The position numbers and the translations under genes were made by a program. From UBA12545 sp051024685 (GTDB taxonomy: Bacteria > Bacillota > DSM-521 > Neomoorellales > Neomoorellaceae), in NCBI GenBank assembly GCA_051024685.1, contig JAZHPA010000003.1:1-64000 (forward strand): DNA of 64,000 bases. Reading direction: 5' to 3'. The notes under the pieces were generated by a model. That model was not told the origin of the DNA. It worked only from the letters and a program-made list of their open reading frames with translations, and did not search any database. This document shows, one piece after another, positions 33,555-43,011 of the stretch (position 1 is its first letter; each line of letters starts with the position of its first letter).

Positions 33555-34721
33555 CTATCTCGCGGCAATGGTATAAAGTTCCCGGCTGGCGCCTGATAGC
33601 ACCTCAAAGCCTTTTTCTGTGACCAACACGTTCTCCTCAATGTCAAACACACCCATCTCGTTCACGATACCGGGTTCCACCGTTATGACCATCCCCGGCT
33701 GCAGAACAGTGGAATCGTAACCCGCTATGTGCGGAGGTTCGGTGCTGTTCAGCCCCAACCCGTGGCCCATACGACCACAGTCAAAGCTAAGTTCAAAACC
33801 GTGTTTCTGCATCCCTCTGGCGCATTCCCGGGCAACTTCCGCCACCGGCACTCCAGGAGTTATTTTGGCCACCGCTTGCATAGTCACTTCGTGTACTATG
33901 GCCTGCAATCTTTTTTGTTCCTCTGTCGGTCCCCCAACTACGCCCGCCCGGCAGAAATCGCACCAGTATCCACCGACCACGGCACTTATATCCAGCCAAA
34001 CCATATCTCCCTTTTGTATCCTTCGGTCGGTGGCCGTAGCACTTATACGGGGGTAATTTTCTTTGCCCGAAACTATAATTACAAAGCCTGGCGCTTCTGC
34101 TCCGGCTTCCAGCATGAGGGAAGCAACCCGACGGGAAATCTCTTTCTCAGTCATCCCTTCATGGATCTCCTGGAAAATATGATCTAAAGCCCAACTCGCA
34201 GCCTGACAAGCCCGACGTAGATACTCTACCTCGGCGGGAGACTTGATCATCCGGAGGCTCCAGAGGATTTCCGCCAGGTCCACAAAAGAAGCCTTCGGGA
34301 GCATCTCTTGAAGAGCATGGTATTCACACAAAGGTATACCCAACCTTTGCTCCCTCCCCAGCTCCCAGCCTATCCGACCTTTGTCCAGACCAAGCTCTGA
34401 CATGATCCCCTTTACCTGCTCCAACGGCGTACCCGTAAGGCTGTCATATACCCGTATATCTTTCACCGCAGACCGAACCTGTGCCTCGGGAAACACGAAG
34501 CGGTGGACCAGCAGGACGGCCGAACCTTCAGTCGGTACAAAAAGCCATGCCGTCCTGGCAAAGGTCGACCACGCGGTATGAGGTCGGTAACCGCTAAAGT
34601 AGTAGACGTTGGTCTCCCCTGTAATTACGGCGCCGGACAATTCTTCCTGCCCCATCTGATGTTGTAGGGCCTGGAGGCGCGCGTGTAGGTCTTCCAGTGG
34701 AAATTCCAGCCATTGTGTCAC
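33555..34721 (-). CDS. M24-family metallopeptidase (Xaa-Pro dipeptidase/creatinase-like)
   Basis: About 388 residues: an N-terminal creatinase-type domain (GETNVYYFSGYRPHTAWSTF) and a pita-bread catalytic domain with metal ligands in VWLDISAVVGGYWCDFCRAG, GRMGHGLGLNSTEPPHI and VITVEPGIV. The family includes prolidases, aminopeptidase P and creatinase. GTG 34721 has GAGAGGGTGA upstream; a GTG three codons earlier is possible. First gene behind a sigma-54-type promoter. Since the neighbours are an amidohydrolase and a redox pair, it may cleave a C-N bond in a small amide rather than a peptide. Confidence 0.88.
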   Translation of the reverse strand: MTQWLEFPLEDLHARLQALQHQMGQEELSGAVITGETNVYYFSGYRPHTAWSTFARTAWLFVPTEGSAVLLVHRFVFPEAQVRSAVKDIRVYDSLTGTPLEQVKGIMSELGLDKGRIGWELGREQRLGIPLCEYHALQEMLPKASFVDLAEILWSLRMIKSPAEVEYLRRACQAASWALDHIFQEIHEGMTEKEISRRVASLMLEAGAEAPGFVIIVSGKENYPRISATATDRRIQKGDMVWLDISAVVGGYWCDFCRAGVVGGPTEEQKRLQAIVHEVTMQAVAKITPGVPVAEVARECARGMQKHGFELSFDCGRMGHGLGLNSTEPPHIAGYDSTVLQPGMVITVEPGIVNEMGVFDIEENVLVTEKGFEVLSGASRELYTIAAR

Positions 34722-34817
34722 CTTTGTCACCCTCTCATGCTGTCAAAGACTATTGTGTTTCTTTCCTACCTGTTCTTGGGCTCCGGAACCGCACAGAACA
34801 TTTTACACTATTTACTT

Positions 34818-34833
34818 AGCAAAAATTATGCCA
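34818..34833 (-). promoter_or_regulatory. Sigma-54 (-24/-12) promoter
   Basis: The minus strand reads TGGCATA-N4-TTGCT, with GG and GC exactly ten bases apart, a near-consensus RpoN site. It lies about 95 bases upstream of the M24 gene, and the gene on the other side encodes a sigma-54 activator, which strongly supports the call. Confidence 0.82.
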
Positions 34834-34844
34834 GCCGCTCTCAT

Positions 34845-34867
34845 TAAGGAAATCACTAAGGAAATCA
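34845..34867 (-). promoter_or_regulatory. Two 11-bp direct repeats upstream of the sigma-54 promoter
   Basis: TAAGGAAATCA occurs at 34845-34855 and again at 34857-34867, one helical turn apart and just upstream of the -24 box. A further imperfect palindrome, TTTTCGCA/TGCAAAA, is at about 34914-34931. They are candidate activator or co-regulator sites; the palindrome is the more typical enhancer geometry. Confidence 0.45.
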
Positions 34868-34978
34868 ATCTATTCATTCTTTGTTTAATTATCATTTCGC
34901 ATATATGACCGGCAAATTTTGCACCTTGCGAAAACTGGCCTGCATCCCGATTAGGGTGAAACCATTACTAGAAGACCA

Positions 34979-36730
34979 TCATCTTCCGCTAAGGCCACAA
35001 CTTTTCATCCTACGGTAGAGCGTCGAAAGGCTTATTCCTAAAAATTTAGCCGCAAGCCTCTTCCCTTCGGTGGTCGTCCCGAACCTTTTAAGGGCTTCAA
35101 CTATCCTTTCCGATTCCAGGATAGCTAGAGTGCCTGGCACCGGGGAGGTGCTCCTAGTAGTTATCCTCTCAGGAAGGGATAGTGCTGTTATCTCCTCACC
35201 CATTTCCATATTTACGGCATACTCAATAGCGTTGGATAATTCTCTGACATTCCCCGGCCACGGGTACTGAACTAACAGTTCCTTGGCCTCAGGAGAAAAC
35301 CCCTTTATTTTTTTCCCTAACTGGTTGCTAAAACTATTCAGATAGTATTCCGCCAAAACTAAAATGTCCTCCGGCCTTTCCCGTAGAGGGGGGATTTCCA
35401 AAGGGATAACGTTAAGTCGGTAATAAAGGTCCCACCTAAATTCCCCCCTTTCCGCCATGGCTTCCAAATCCCTGTTGGTGGCGGCAATAATGCGCACGTC
35501 TATAGGGACAGTTCCTTTACCCCCTATTCGTTCAATTCTCTTTTCTTGTAGAACGCGTAGTAATTTCACTTGCAGGTGTAAAGGCATGTCCCCAACTTCG
35601 TCTAGGAAGACTGTACCACCATTGGCAAGTTCTAGTCTCCCTATCCTCCCACCCTTCCTGGCTCCTGTAAACGCGCCCTCCTCATATCCAAAAAGCTCAC
35701 TTTCTAACAAATTTTCCGGGATGGCTCCACAGTTAATGGCTACAAAGGGAAAGCGACTTCTACGGCTGGCCCCGTGGATAGCTCGCGCCAAAATCTCTTT
35801 GCCTGTCCCGCTTTCGCCTCTGATTAACACTGTAGAATCGCTCGCCGCTACCAAGAGAGCCTTTTCTTTCACCTTTCGGACTTCCTCGCTCACACCCATA
35901 AAATCTTCAAAGGTATAGGGTTTATCATTCAGACACATCGCCAAATCTTTGGAGTCCCTAAAAATTACAGCAGCACCCAAAAGCTTTTCACCATCCCGTA
36001 CTGCATAGACGTTGCATAGAACTTCTACCGTGCGGTTGCCGCTCTCAAGAGTTGTGCGCTTATCCCTGAATTCACGCCCTGTAAGAAGAAAGTGGTTGAG
36101 AACTTCGCTTTTGATTACTTCGGTAACCCTTTTCCCCTGGACTCCCTCAAGCCTAAGCCCTAAAATCCCCAAACCGTATGCGTTTATGCCGGAAATAACC
36201 CCTTCCTTGTCTATAACAATTACACCTTGGTCCACGTAGTTAATAACTCGTCGAAACAACTCACTCAGGCACTCAACCTTTTCCTGCAGGAGTGCTTCCT
36301 GGGCTTTAATACCGATCAATCTTGCCATCTGCGTTAAAAAGGCCACTTTATACTTCGCATTGGTAAGGAGCCTCTGCTTCTGAACTTCATCCCTGGCAGT
36401 CAGTCCTATTACACCAATAGTGGAACCACCGCAAAGAATAGGGCAGCATATCTCCGCAGTGGCATAGCATCTACCCCTGCGCCGACAGGGCCAGCAGTAC
36501 GGGTGCCCTCCGGGACTCTCAATAACACACACCCTGCCACTGTTTAAAACCATTTCAAACAAGTGCCCACTGTCGGGCATTTGAGACCCTATATATTGCC
36601 TTAATTCCCCTGTCCCTGCAACCCGAATTAGCTGGTCGTCCGCTACCTCAACCTCAATTTCAAGGGCTAAAGATATAGCCATTGCTACTTCCTGTACCAT
36701 GGGTTGTATTTTCCCCAAAATGCTCTCCAC
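34979..36730 (-). CDS. Sigma-54-dependent transcriptional activator with Cys-rich sensor and PAS domain
   Basis: About 583 residues. The N-terminal sensory region carries six cysteines within 22 residues (HPYCWPCRRRGRC, then ICCPILC; about residues 79-100), possibly a metal or redox site. A PAS-like domain follows (165-260). The AAA+ core has Walker A GESGTGKE near 305, the sigma-54-contacting GAFTGA loop at 353-358 and GGTVFLDEVGDMP. A Fis-type helix-turn-helix, AAKFLGISLSTLYRRMKS, ends the protein. GTG 36730 follows a G-rich site; the upstream TTG has none. It should activate the sigma-54 operon next to it. Confidence 0.92.
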   Translation of the reverse strand: MESILGKIQPMVQEVAMAISLALEIEVEVADDQLIRVAGTGELRQYIGSQMPDSGHLFEMVLNSGRVCVIESPGGHPYCWPCRRRGRCYATAEICCPILCGGSTIGVIGLTARDEVQKQRLLTNAKYKVAFLTQMARLIGIKAQEALLQEKVECLSELFRRVINYVDQGVIVIDKEGVISGINAYGLGILGLRLEGVQGKRVTEVIKSEVLNHFLLTGREFRDKRTTLESGNRTVEVLCNVYAVRDGEKLLGAAVIFRDSKDLAMCLNDKPYTFEDFMGVSEEVRKVKEKALLVAASDSTVLIRGESGTGKEILARAIHGASRRSRFPFVAINCGAIPENLLESELFGYEEGAFTGARKGGRIGRLELANGGTVFLDEVGDMPLHLQVKLLRVLQEKRIERIGGKGTVPIDVRIIAATNRDLEAMAERGEFRWDLYYRLNVIPLEIPPLRERPEDILVLAEYYLNSFSNQLGKKIKGFSPEAKELLVQYPWPGNVRELSNAIEYAVNMEMGEEITALSLPERITTRSTSPVPGTLAILESERIVEALKRFGTTTEGKRLAAKFLGISLSTLYRRMKSCGLSGR

Positions 36731-37025
36731 ATTCCCGCCCCCCGTCTGCCCTATCTCATAAACTACAGCTAGCAAAAACCAAATTTATAAAAACTTCTGG
36801 GGTCTTCAAAAGTCTTGAGCAACCCATCATCTAGTTGGGTAATCTAGTCCGGGCCATGGGGTTTATGTGCAGGAATACCGCTGACTAGGAGAGATAGGCA
36901 CCCTGTTAGATAACAAAACAAGGAAAAGGCCCTTCCGGAAGTTCTCTTCGTCCCACCCGCTTTGCCCCACTTCTAGCGCAATACTTATAGTCATAAATAT
37001 GGACGCGCCAGGGCTCTAGACGTCG

Positions 37026-37620
37026 TTAGATGGTAAAGGGGGGAAAATTCCCGAGGCCTCTTTCCACCAGGCGTTGTACTATGATTTTGGCAAACCTGAT
37101 AGTACGTTCTAACTTGGCCCTGCTTATGTTGGCAGGAACATCTCCGGCAGTATGATAGTACGGGTCCATGGTTGTTAGCCACACTACGGGTACGCCCGCT
37201 TCAACAAAAGGAACATGGTCACTATTTGGCCGAGGAGGAACGCTCCACTTGTCAACTCGAATACCTACTTCTTTGGCTAAGGCTTCCACAAAAGGCTTCA
37301 AAGATTCACTAACGCCTATCTCCACTAACCCTTTATCAGAGCATAGGCCATCCAAGCAAACAACTGCTTCAATCCTGTCGATTTCCCCTAAACGTCGTTC
37401 TACATATCGCCTTGACCCCCAAAACCCCAGTTCTTCTGCACCAAAAAGCACAAATTCCAAATTTGTACCCGAACGCGAGAACTCCCTAAGCAGGTGCAAT
37501 ACAGCTGCTATTACACTCGCATTGTCCATGACATGGGGTTCCACCTACATATAAGACGTACTACTGAACAGAAGACCGACCTCGCGGTGGAAGTGTACTG
37601 CGGCGAACTCATAAAGCAAG
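37026..37620 (-). pseudogene. M28-family aminopeptidase, N-terminally decayed
   Basis: The last 170 residues are a clean M28 zinc aminopeptidase C-terminus: VMDNASVIAAVLHLLREF, LFGAEELGFWGSRRYVE, NSDHVPFVEAGVPVVWL and DPYYHTAGD contain metal ligands and the catalytic EE. Upstream the reading runs into TAG at about 37547, and before it only a weak match (LLYEFAAVHFHREVG) is seen where the first metal His/Asp should be. The N-terminal half, about 200 residues, is missing. No ribosome site precedes the remaining frame. Confidence 0.75.
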
Positions 37621-38364
37621 GAAATCCCTGGTCGGTGTAACAATGATGATGTCCCGACAAACACCAACCAAGGATAGCAAGGTTTAGAGGTCCTCTACTC
37701 GCGTTCCAGATCAAGCATAGTATGATACATATTGCCATATTGTGATGTAGCAAAAAACATGCCAGCAACCATCACAGGAAAATGATTGAGGAATCTTATT
37801 ATGCATCATTTATCTCTTCTCATTTGTCATATTCGAGCGCCAAATTTCTCAAATTGCAAATTTGGGCTCATAGAACAGTTCGCGGGAGGGTGTCTCTAGT
37901 TTATTTTCTCCTCAGGCCTGCCATCTTCCATGCCGTGACAGACCGTAGAAGGCTTATTCATAAAAATTTAGGGTAATTCCCCCGCATCTATGACCATGTA
38001 TTATAATTGCAAAAGAGCGCGAATATTCTATAGCAAACGTTTGTCCTGTCACCCCCTTAAATATAGTAATAAGTACCGCGCCGCGCAGCATGGGCGCACA
38101 GTCACTGGTAGACCTCTTACACAGGTACTGCCCTAGACCTCGACATGCCATTCTGCGCAAGCGCGGTACGTTCGTAATTAGGTGGGAGAATCGTACTACC
38201 CTAATTAGCCTTAATTTTATACTTCAAGGATGCATATTATCCCGACACGGAAACATGCCCTGGAAGGCAGCACACGTTCGTGCACCAAACCCCCATAGAA
38301 CGCACACAGTTTACCAGCCTATTTTGTCTTAATTAGTAACTTCTTTTTCGATATATCCAGTTAC
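37621..38364. other. AT-richer region of decayed sequence
   Basis: No intact gene. It contains the fragment of a sigma-54 activator described separately. The rest shows only short frames without ribosome sites or recognisable motifs and no clear terminator for the operon ending at 38365. Confidence 0.55.
37945..37985 (-). pseudogene. Remnant of a sigma-54 activator C-terminus
   Basis: Plus-strand AAGGCTTATTC-A-TAAAAATTTAG matches the C-terminal coding end of the activator at about 35028-35050 in 22 of 23 bases. In translation it reads KFL-stop-ISL against KFLGISL of the intact helix-turn-helix. Further downstream the match fades. A second activator gene once stood here or part of the first was copied. 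Confidence 0.55.
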
Positions 38365-39618
38365 CTAAAAAGGCTTGGGAATAACAGGATCCATAACAAT
38401 CTGGGGTTTACCATCCTTAACCGCGGCAACAGCTACAGGTGGTACGTTCTGATTGATAAATGTACCCCATTCCACAAAGGCTATGTCACCGTATATAATT
38501 CCTTTCAGGCGAACCTTAGCCAACTCATCCCGTACGGCCTGCCGAGTGATGTTCTCAGGGGGTATTTTCTTTATGGCCTCGGCTAGCGTCCAAACCGAGT
38601 CATAACCCCGCGCGGCCTCCTGTATTTCTATCCAGTCATGACCCCTCTTTTTCCATTCCTCGTTGAAATAACGGCTCTTTTCCGGATTCGCCGACTTGCT
38701 CGGATCATAAGCTCCTGCATAGAATAGACTAGCCATCAACCCTTCTGCCGCCTTCGCTCCCGCCAACTCAATCACCTTGTCTAGGAAGCAGCTCCCACCG
38801 GTAACTAGGATTTTCTTCTTAAGTCCGAGATTTTGGGCCTGTTCTACAATTAGCGCCACCTGTGCAGCATCAGTGGTCAGGATAATTGAGTCCGCCGGCG
38901 AATTCTTAACTCGCGTTAGGATAGGCGCAAAATTCGTTTCATCTTGCTCAAAAAGCTCTTGACCAACCACTTTGCCACCAGTTGCCTCTAGCACCCGGGT
39001 ATAGTCGATAATAGCGCCGCGGCCCCAGTCATTATTGACTGACAAAAACATAACGTTGGTGAATCCAAGATCTTTTACTAGATGCTCCTTCATCGCCGCC
39101 GCTTCCATTCTTGTTGGTGGGGGCAACCGAAATACCCACTCATTACCCTGCTCGTTGCGATCGGTCACTTTGTAGGAACTAGCCGTATCCACCACCTGCG
39201 GCACCTTGTTGGCCCTTGCAATGGGAACTACGGCAAGCGTTGGTGAACTCCCCCACGCTGCAATAAGGGCTACCACATTATCGCGACTAATTAGTTTGTT
39301 GGCTGCGCTAGCTGCCACTGCCGGATCATTTGCACTATCCTCTACTATCAATTCAATTGGCCGTCCGTTTATACCTCCAGCTGCATTTATTTCGTCAGCT
39401 GCAATCATCGCACCGTCCCTGACAGCAGTTCCGGCTGCCGCCACCGGGCCAGTCAACGGCTGAATAACCCCGATTTTAATGGGTTCTCCCTTAGGAGTTT
39501 GCGAGGGTTCGCTACCCGTATTCTTAGCGGTTCCACAGCCGCCAACTAGAAAAACGCAAAAGCTAAGTAGCGTGACTAGTAGTAAAAACCTACTTTTTCT
39601 CGCCAAATCCAGCATCAT
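38365..39618 (-). CDS. Branched-chain amino acid-type ABC substrate-binding lipoprotein (Liv cluster 2)
   Basis: A 417-residue type-I binding lipoprotein with signal peptide ending LVGGC. It shares with the first cluster's protein IGVIQPLTGPVAAAGTAV, the ELIVEDSANDPAVAASAANKL block and SVNNDWGRGA. ATG follows AGGAGGGGTA closely. It is the last gene of the molybdenum hydroxylase operon, so its ligand is probably the substrate of that enzyme, an N-heterocycle or related compound (inference). Confidence 0.9.
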   Translation of the reverse strand: MMLDLARKSRFLLLVTLLSFCVFLVGGCGTAKNTGSEPSQTPKGEPIKIGVIQPLTGPVAAAGTAVRDGAMIAADEINAAGGINGRPIELIVEDSANDPAVAASAANKLISRDNVVALIAAWGSSPTLAVVPIARANKVPQVVDTASSYKVTDRNEQGNEWVFRLPPPTRMEAAAMKEHLVKDLGFTNVMFLSVNNDWGRGAIIDYTRVLEATGGKVVGQELFEQDETNFAPILTRVKNSPADSIILTTDAAQVALIVEQAQNLGLKKKILVTGGSCFLDKVIELAGAKAAEGLMASLFYAGAYDPSKSANPEKSRYFNEEWKKRGHDWIEIQEAARGYDSVWTLAEAIKKIPPENITRQAVRDELAKVRLKGIIYGDIAFVEWGTFINQNVPPVAVAAVKDGKPQIVMDPVIPKPF

Positions 39619-39632
39619 TACCCCTCCTCTTC

Positions 39633-40343
39633 TCAGATTCCTAAATATGCCTTCTTAACATTCTCGTTATCCAGGAGCTCTCTGCCACTTCCTTCTAAGA
39701 CAATTTTGCCCATTTCAAGAACATACCCTCTGTCGCATACCTCCAAGGCTAATTGAGCGTTCTGCTCGACCAGTAGAATTCCCACCCCCTCATTCCTGAT
39801 TTCGTTAATAGCCTTTACAAGGCCCTCTATTACCACCGGTGCCAGTCCTAACGAAAGCTCGTCAATCAAAAGTAGTTTTGGATTTGCCATTAGAGCCCTG
39901 CCAAGAGCCAGCATCTGCTGTTCTCCCCCACTCAGGCTCCCTGCTAACTGCGCTACTCTTTCAGATAAGCGAGGAAATAATGTAAACACTCGTTCCAAAT
40001 CCTTTTTCCATTCACCACCACTGCGGGTGTAGGCACCCATTCTCAAATTCTCAGCCACAGTCAGTTGAGGAAACACCCTTCGCCCCTCCGGGCATATGGC
40101 TACCCCCAGACGAACTATTTCGTGCGGCAACAGATTGTTGAGCGTCCTACCCCGAAAAACGATTTGCCCCTTCCAAGGTCTTAGCCATCCAACAATTGTC
40201 TTTAGTAGTGTGCTCTTACCCGTACCGTTGGAACCAATGAGCGCTACAATTTTGCCTTCTTCGACACTTAGGCTGACATCGCTCAGGACCTGGACCCCAC
40301 CATATCCAACACTGACATTGTCCACCTCAAGCAACAGACCCAT
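39633..40343 (-). CDS. livF: ABC transporter ATP-binding protein LivF (cluster 2)
   Basis: 236 residues with Walker A IGSNGTGKSTLLKT, signature LSGGEQQMLALGRALM, and Walker B LLIDELSLGLAP, where Leu replaces the usual Pro of DEPS but the catalytic Glu remains. Overlaps livG by 17 bases. It is the second Liv ATPase set in the window and is clearly a paralogue of the one near 27 kb. Confidence 0.92.
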   Translation of the reverse strand: MGLLLEVDNVSVGYGGVQVLSDVSLSVEEGKIVALIGSNGTGKSTLLKTIVGWLRPWKGQIVFRGRTLNNLLPHEIVRLGVAICPEGRRVFPQLTVAENLRMGAYTRSGGEWKKDLERVFTLFPRLSERVAQLAGSLSGGEQQMLALGRALMANPKLLLIDELSLGLAPVVIEGLVKAINEIRNEGVGILLVEQNAQLALEVCDRGYVLEMGKIVLEGSGRELLDNENVKKAYLGI

Positions 40344-41103
40344 TCTGGATCTTCCTTCCCAAATATGCTTCGACGACCAGTGGATTGCGCTGTATTTCCT
40401 CGGGTGAACCCTCCGCTAGTTTTTCTCCAGAGTTCAACACTATCACCCTATCGGATATGCTCATAACAACCCTCATATGATGTTCCACCAAAATAACCGT
40501 AATGCCCTCACGGCAAATATCTTTGATTAGCCTTACTATAACATTGCTCTCGGCGGGGTTGCTGCCTGCGCATGGCTCATCCAGCAAGAGAATTTTCGGA
40601 CGAGCGGCCAGTGCAATCCCAATCCCCAACAACCGTTGTTCCCCGTAAGGTAAGGTACTCGCCCGTACGTTCGCTTTGTCCTTCAAGCCTATCTTTGCCA
40701 GAATTTGCTCTAAAAGAACCCTATTTTTCTCTTCCCTTTGCTGTGCAGGTAACTTCGCAAGTGCTTCCCATAGAGAAACTGTATTTCTTAGATGACAGCC
40801 CAAAAACAAGTTTTCAGTAACGCTTAAGGAGGGAAAGAAGCTCCGTCTCTGAAAAGTCCTTGCAATTCCTATTGCAGCGATCCTATAGGGGGGAAAACCT
40901 GTTATTTCCTGATCATTGAAGAATACCTTACCTTTCGTGGGCCTAACGAAGCCAGTTAAAGCATTAAACAAAGTAGTCTTTCCCGCACCATTGGGGCCTA
41001 TTATTGATAGGATCTCCCCTTCATTTACCTCAAATGAAAAGTTGTTTACGGCAATAAGTCCTCCAAACCTAATCTCTATGTTTTGGGCCCTGAGAATAGC
41101 CAC
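40327..41103 (-). CDS. livG: ABC transporter ATP-binding protein LivG (cluster 2)
   Basis: 258 residues: Walker A GPNGAGKTTLFNALTG, LivG-type LPYGEQRLLGIGIALA, Walker B LLLDEPCAGSNPAE. The C-terminus YLGRKIQ is normal. It overlaps the livM gene upstream by 35 bases, an unusually long overlap that suggests the livM tail was extended. Confidence 0.92.
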   Translation of the reverse strand: MAILRAQNIEIRFGGLIAVNNFSFEVNEGEILSIIGPNGAGKTTLFNALTGFVRPTKGKVFFNDQEITGFPPYRIAAIGIARTFQRRSFFPSLSVTENLFLGCHLRNTVSLWEALAKLPAQQREEKNRVLLEQILAKIGLKDKANVRASTLPYGEQRLLGIGIALAARPKILLLDEPCAGSNPAESNVIVRLIKDICREGITVILVEHHMRVVMSISDRVIVLNSGEKLAEGSPEEIQRNPLVVEAYLGRKIQNGSVA

Positions 41104-42127
41104 TTCCTAGTTCCCCCTCTGTGGCAATAACGCCGTTATCTCCATGGTTGCCTATCCTCGCAGGTTGTATGGAGCTCAGTTTCGACTTGCACATCAAAAC
41201 CAAAGACCATACACCTCCAGGTAGGAACCTAACAATGATCACCAAGAGCAAACCATAAATGATCAGCCGGTATTCGGCGCTTGATCGAAGTAACTCTGGT
41301 AGGAAGGTAAACAGAAAAGCACCTAACACGGGACCCTCAATGGTTCCCATTCCTCCACCCACCACCATAATTATCATGTTAACTGCCACTGAAAAGTAAA
41401 GCACATCGGGACTTAGGAATTTGACGTAGTGAGCATAGAAGCTACCTGCAAGACCTGCCATGAATCCGCTAACTACTACGGACAGTAACAGGTGCTTAGT
41501 TGGGTCGATCCCAACGGATTTGGCCACATATTCCGCATCCCTTAGACCAACCAGCACCCTCCCGAGGTGCGAGTGTACAATACGCCAAGTAACGACGATA
41601 CTGAGTACTAATAGGAAAAGAACAAGATAATAGGCTTTTGCAGGGGTATCAATGCTGAACTGCCCAAGGGAAAGCGGAGGTATATTGGCAATCCCCAGAG
41701 GACCTCTAGTAAGCGAATACCAGTTCAAACATACTATCCGTAACATCTCTGCAAACGCTATAGTACTTATGACGAAGTAGGCGCTACGAAAGCGTAACGT
41801 AATGCTACCAATGCCAAGGGCACCAATTGCTGCCGCCATCCCGCCTACCAACATGGCCAGGGGAACCGGAATATTTAGGTCCACGCACAACAGCGCAGAG
41901 GTGTAGGCTCCTATACCAAAAAAGGCTTGATGCCCCAGGGAGAGCAAACCTGAATAACCCGTAACCAAGTTAAGGCTCGTAGCAAGAATAGCGTACATCA
42001 GAGACAGTACAATGACATGCAGGAGGTAAGGGTTGGGTACCATTAGAGGCACCAACAGCACGCACCCGGCAACCACTACATAAATCGCAACTTTTCGTGC
42101 GCGTAACGAATCCATATATCTATTCAA
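41069..42127 (-). CDS. livM: ABC transporter permease LivM (cluster 2)
   Basis: 352 residues with about ten helices: TSLNLVTGYSGLLSLGHQAF, YFVISTIAFAEMLRIVCLNW, MIIMVVGGGMGTIEGPVLGA. The C-terminal 40 residues (SSIQPARIGNHGD onward) are soluble, longer than usual and overlap the next gene. Partner of the LivH gene just upstream, which it overlaps by eight bases. Confidence 0.9.
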   Translation of the reverse strand: MNRYMDSLRARKVAIYVVVAGCVLLVPLMVPNPYLLHVIVLSLMYAILATSLNLVTGYSGLLSLGHQAFFGIGAYTSALLCVDLNIPVPLAMLVGGMAAAIGALGIGSITLRFRSAYFVISTIAFAEMLRIVCLNWYSLTRGPLGIANIPPLSLGQFSIDTPAKAYYLVLFLLVLSIVVTWRIVHSHLGRVLVGLRDAEYVAKSVGIDPTKHLLLSVVVSGFMAGLAGSFYAHYVKFLSPDVLYFSVAVNMIIMVVGGGMGTIEGPVLGAFLFTFLPELLRSSAEYRLIIYGLLLVIIVRFLPGGVWSLVLMCKSKLSSIQPARIGNHGDNGVIATEGELGSGYSQGPKHRD

Positions 42128-42992
42128 CCCCTTTGGCTTTACCCAAAATCCCTGAAGGCTTAACGAGCAAAATTATGACCAGCAGTATAAACGCTATTGC
42201 GTCCTTATAGCCCGAAGAAACATACGTTGCGGCCAGCGCTTCACTAATACCCAAGACAAAAGCACCAACGATGGCGCCCATCACATTACCTAAGCCACCT
42301 AGTATCACAACGGCGAAAGCTTTATTGGTCGCCATTGCGCCCATGGTAGGTGTCACTAAGTAGATCATGGATAACAATGCACCACCGGCCGCAGCCATAG
42401 CTGCCCCTACTGCAAAGGTGTAACTATAAACGCGGTTAACATCTACTCCAAATGCGGAAGCAACTTCGTGATCTTGAAAAGTAGCCCTCATAGCCATGCC
42501 CATCTTCGTATACTGCATAAACACATGGAATGCTACAATAATGAACAGCGCAATGACTATGACAATTAGGTGTAGCGCTGGTAAATGAAGTTTACCCAAT
42601 ACTAACGGTGGTAGTTCAATGGGGACCGGCACCCTCTTGGGAATGGGGTTCCAGATTACAATCGCCAGGTTCTGGAACACTACCATGAGGCCTACCGTAG
42701 TCAGCATGCGTACCAAAATATCCTCATTTCTCAACGGCCGAAATATAACCCTATCTAGTATATAAGCCATGAGCATTACCACAGCTATCGAAAGACATAG
42801 TCCTACCCAGTAAGGGAGCTTCATAATCACTACAAAGGTAAAAGCCATGTAAGCACCCAACATGTACAACTCGCCATGGGCAAAATTCACCAGTTCCATG
42901 AACCCAAATATTATAGTAAGACCTATAGCAATCAGGGCGTAGGTCCCACTGATGATAATTCCGTTGGCAATAGTCTGAATTAAACCTTCCAT
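42120..42992 (-). CDS. livH: ABC transporter permease LivH (cluster 2)
   Basis: 290 residues with LivH hallmarks: IISGTYALIAIGLTIIFG, FAHGELYMLGAYMAF, ILGGLGNVMGAIVGAFVLG. ATG start 19 bases after the CoxM-type gene. Together with livM, livF, livG and the binding protein it makes a full importer inside the hydroxylase operon. Confidence 0.92.
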   Translation of the reverse strand: MEGLIQTIANGIIISGTYALIAIGLTIIFGFMELVNFAHGELYMLGAYMAFTFVVIMKLPYWVGLCLSIAVVMLMAYILDRVIFRPLRNEDILVRMLTTVGLMVVFQNLAIVIWNPIPKRVPVPIELPPLVLGKLHLPALHLIVIVIALFIIVAFHVFMQYTKMGMAMRATFQDHEVASAFGVDVNRVYSYTFAVGAAMAAAGGALLSMIYLVTPTMGAMATNKAFAVVILGGLGNVMGAIVGAFVLGISEALAATYVSSGYKDAIAFILLVIILLVKPSGILGKAKGVE

Positions 42993-43011
42993 GAGCCTTT
43001 GATCTCCTCAC

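Noticed and set aside
39760..39900. Loss of function in the second LivF because DELS replaces DEPS after Walker B
   Set aside because: The catalytic Glu is kept and the rest of the ATPase is intact; the Pro to Leu change is probably tolerated.
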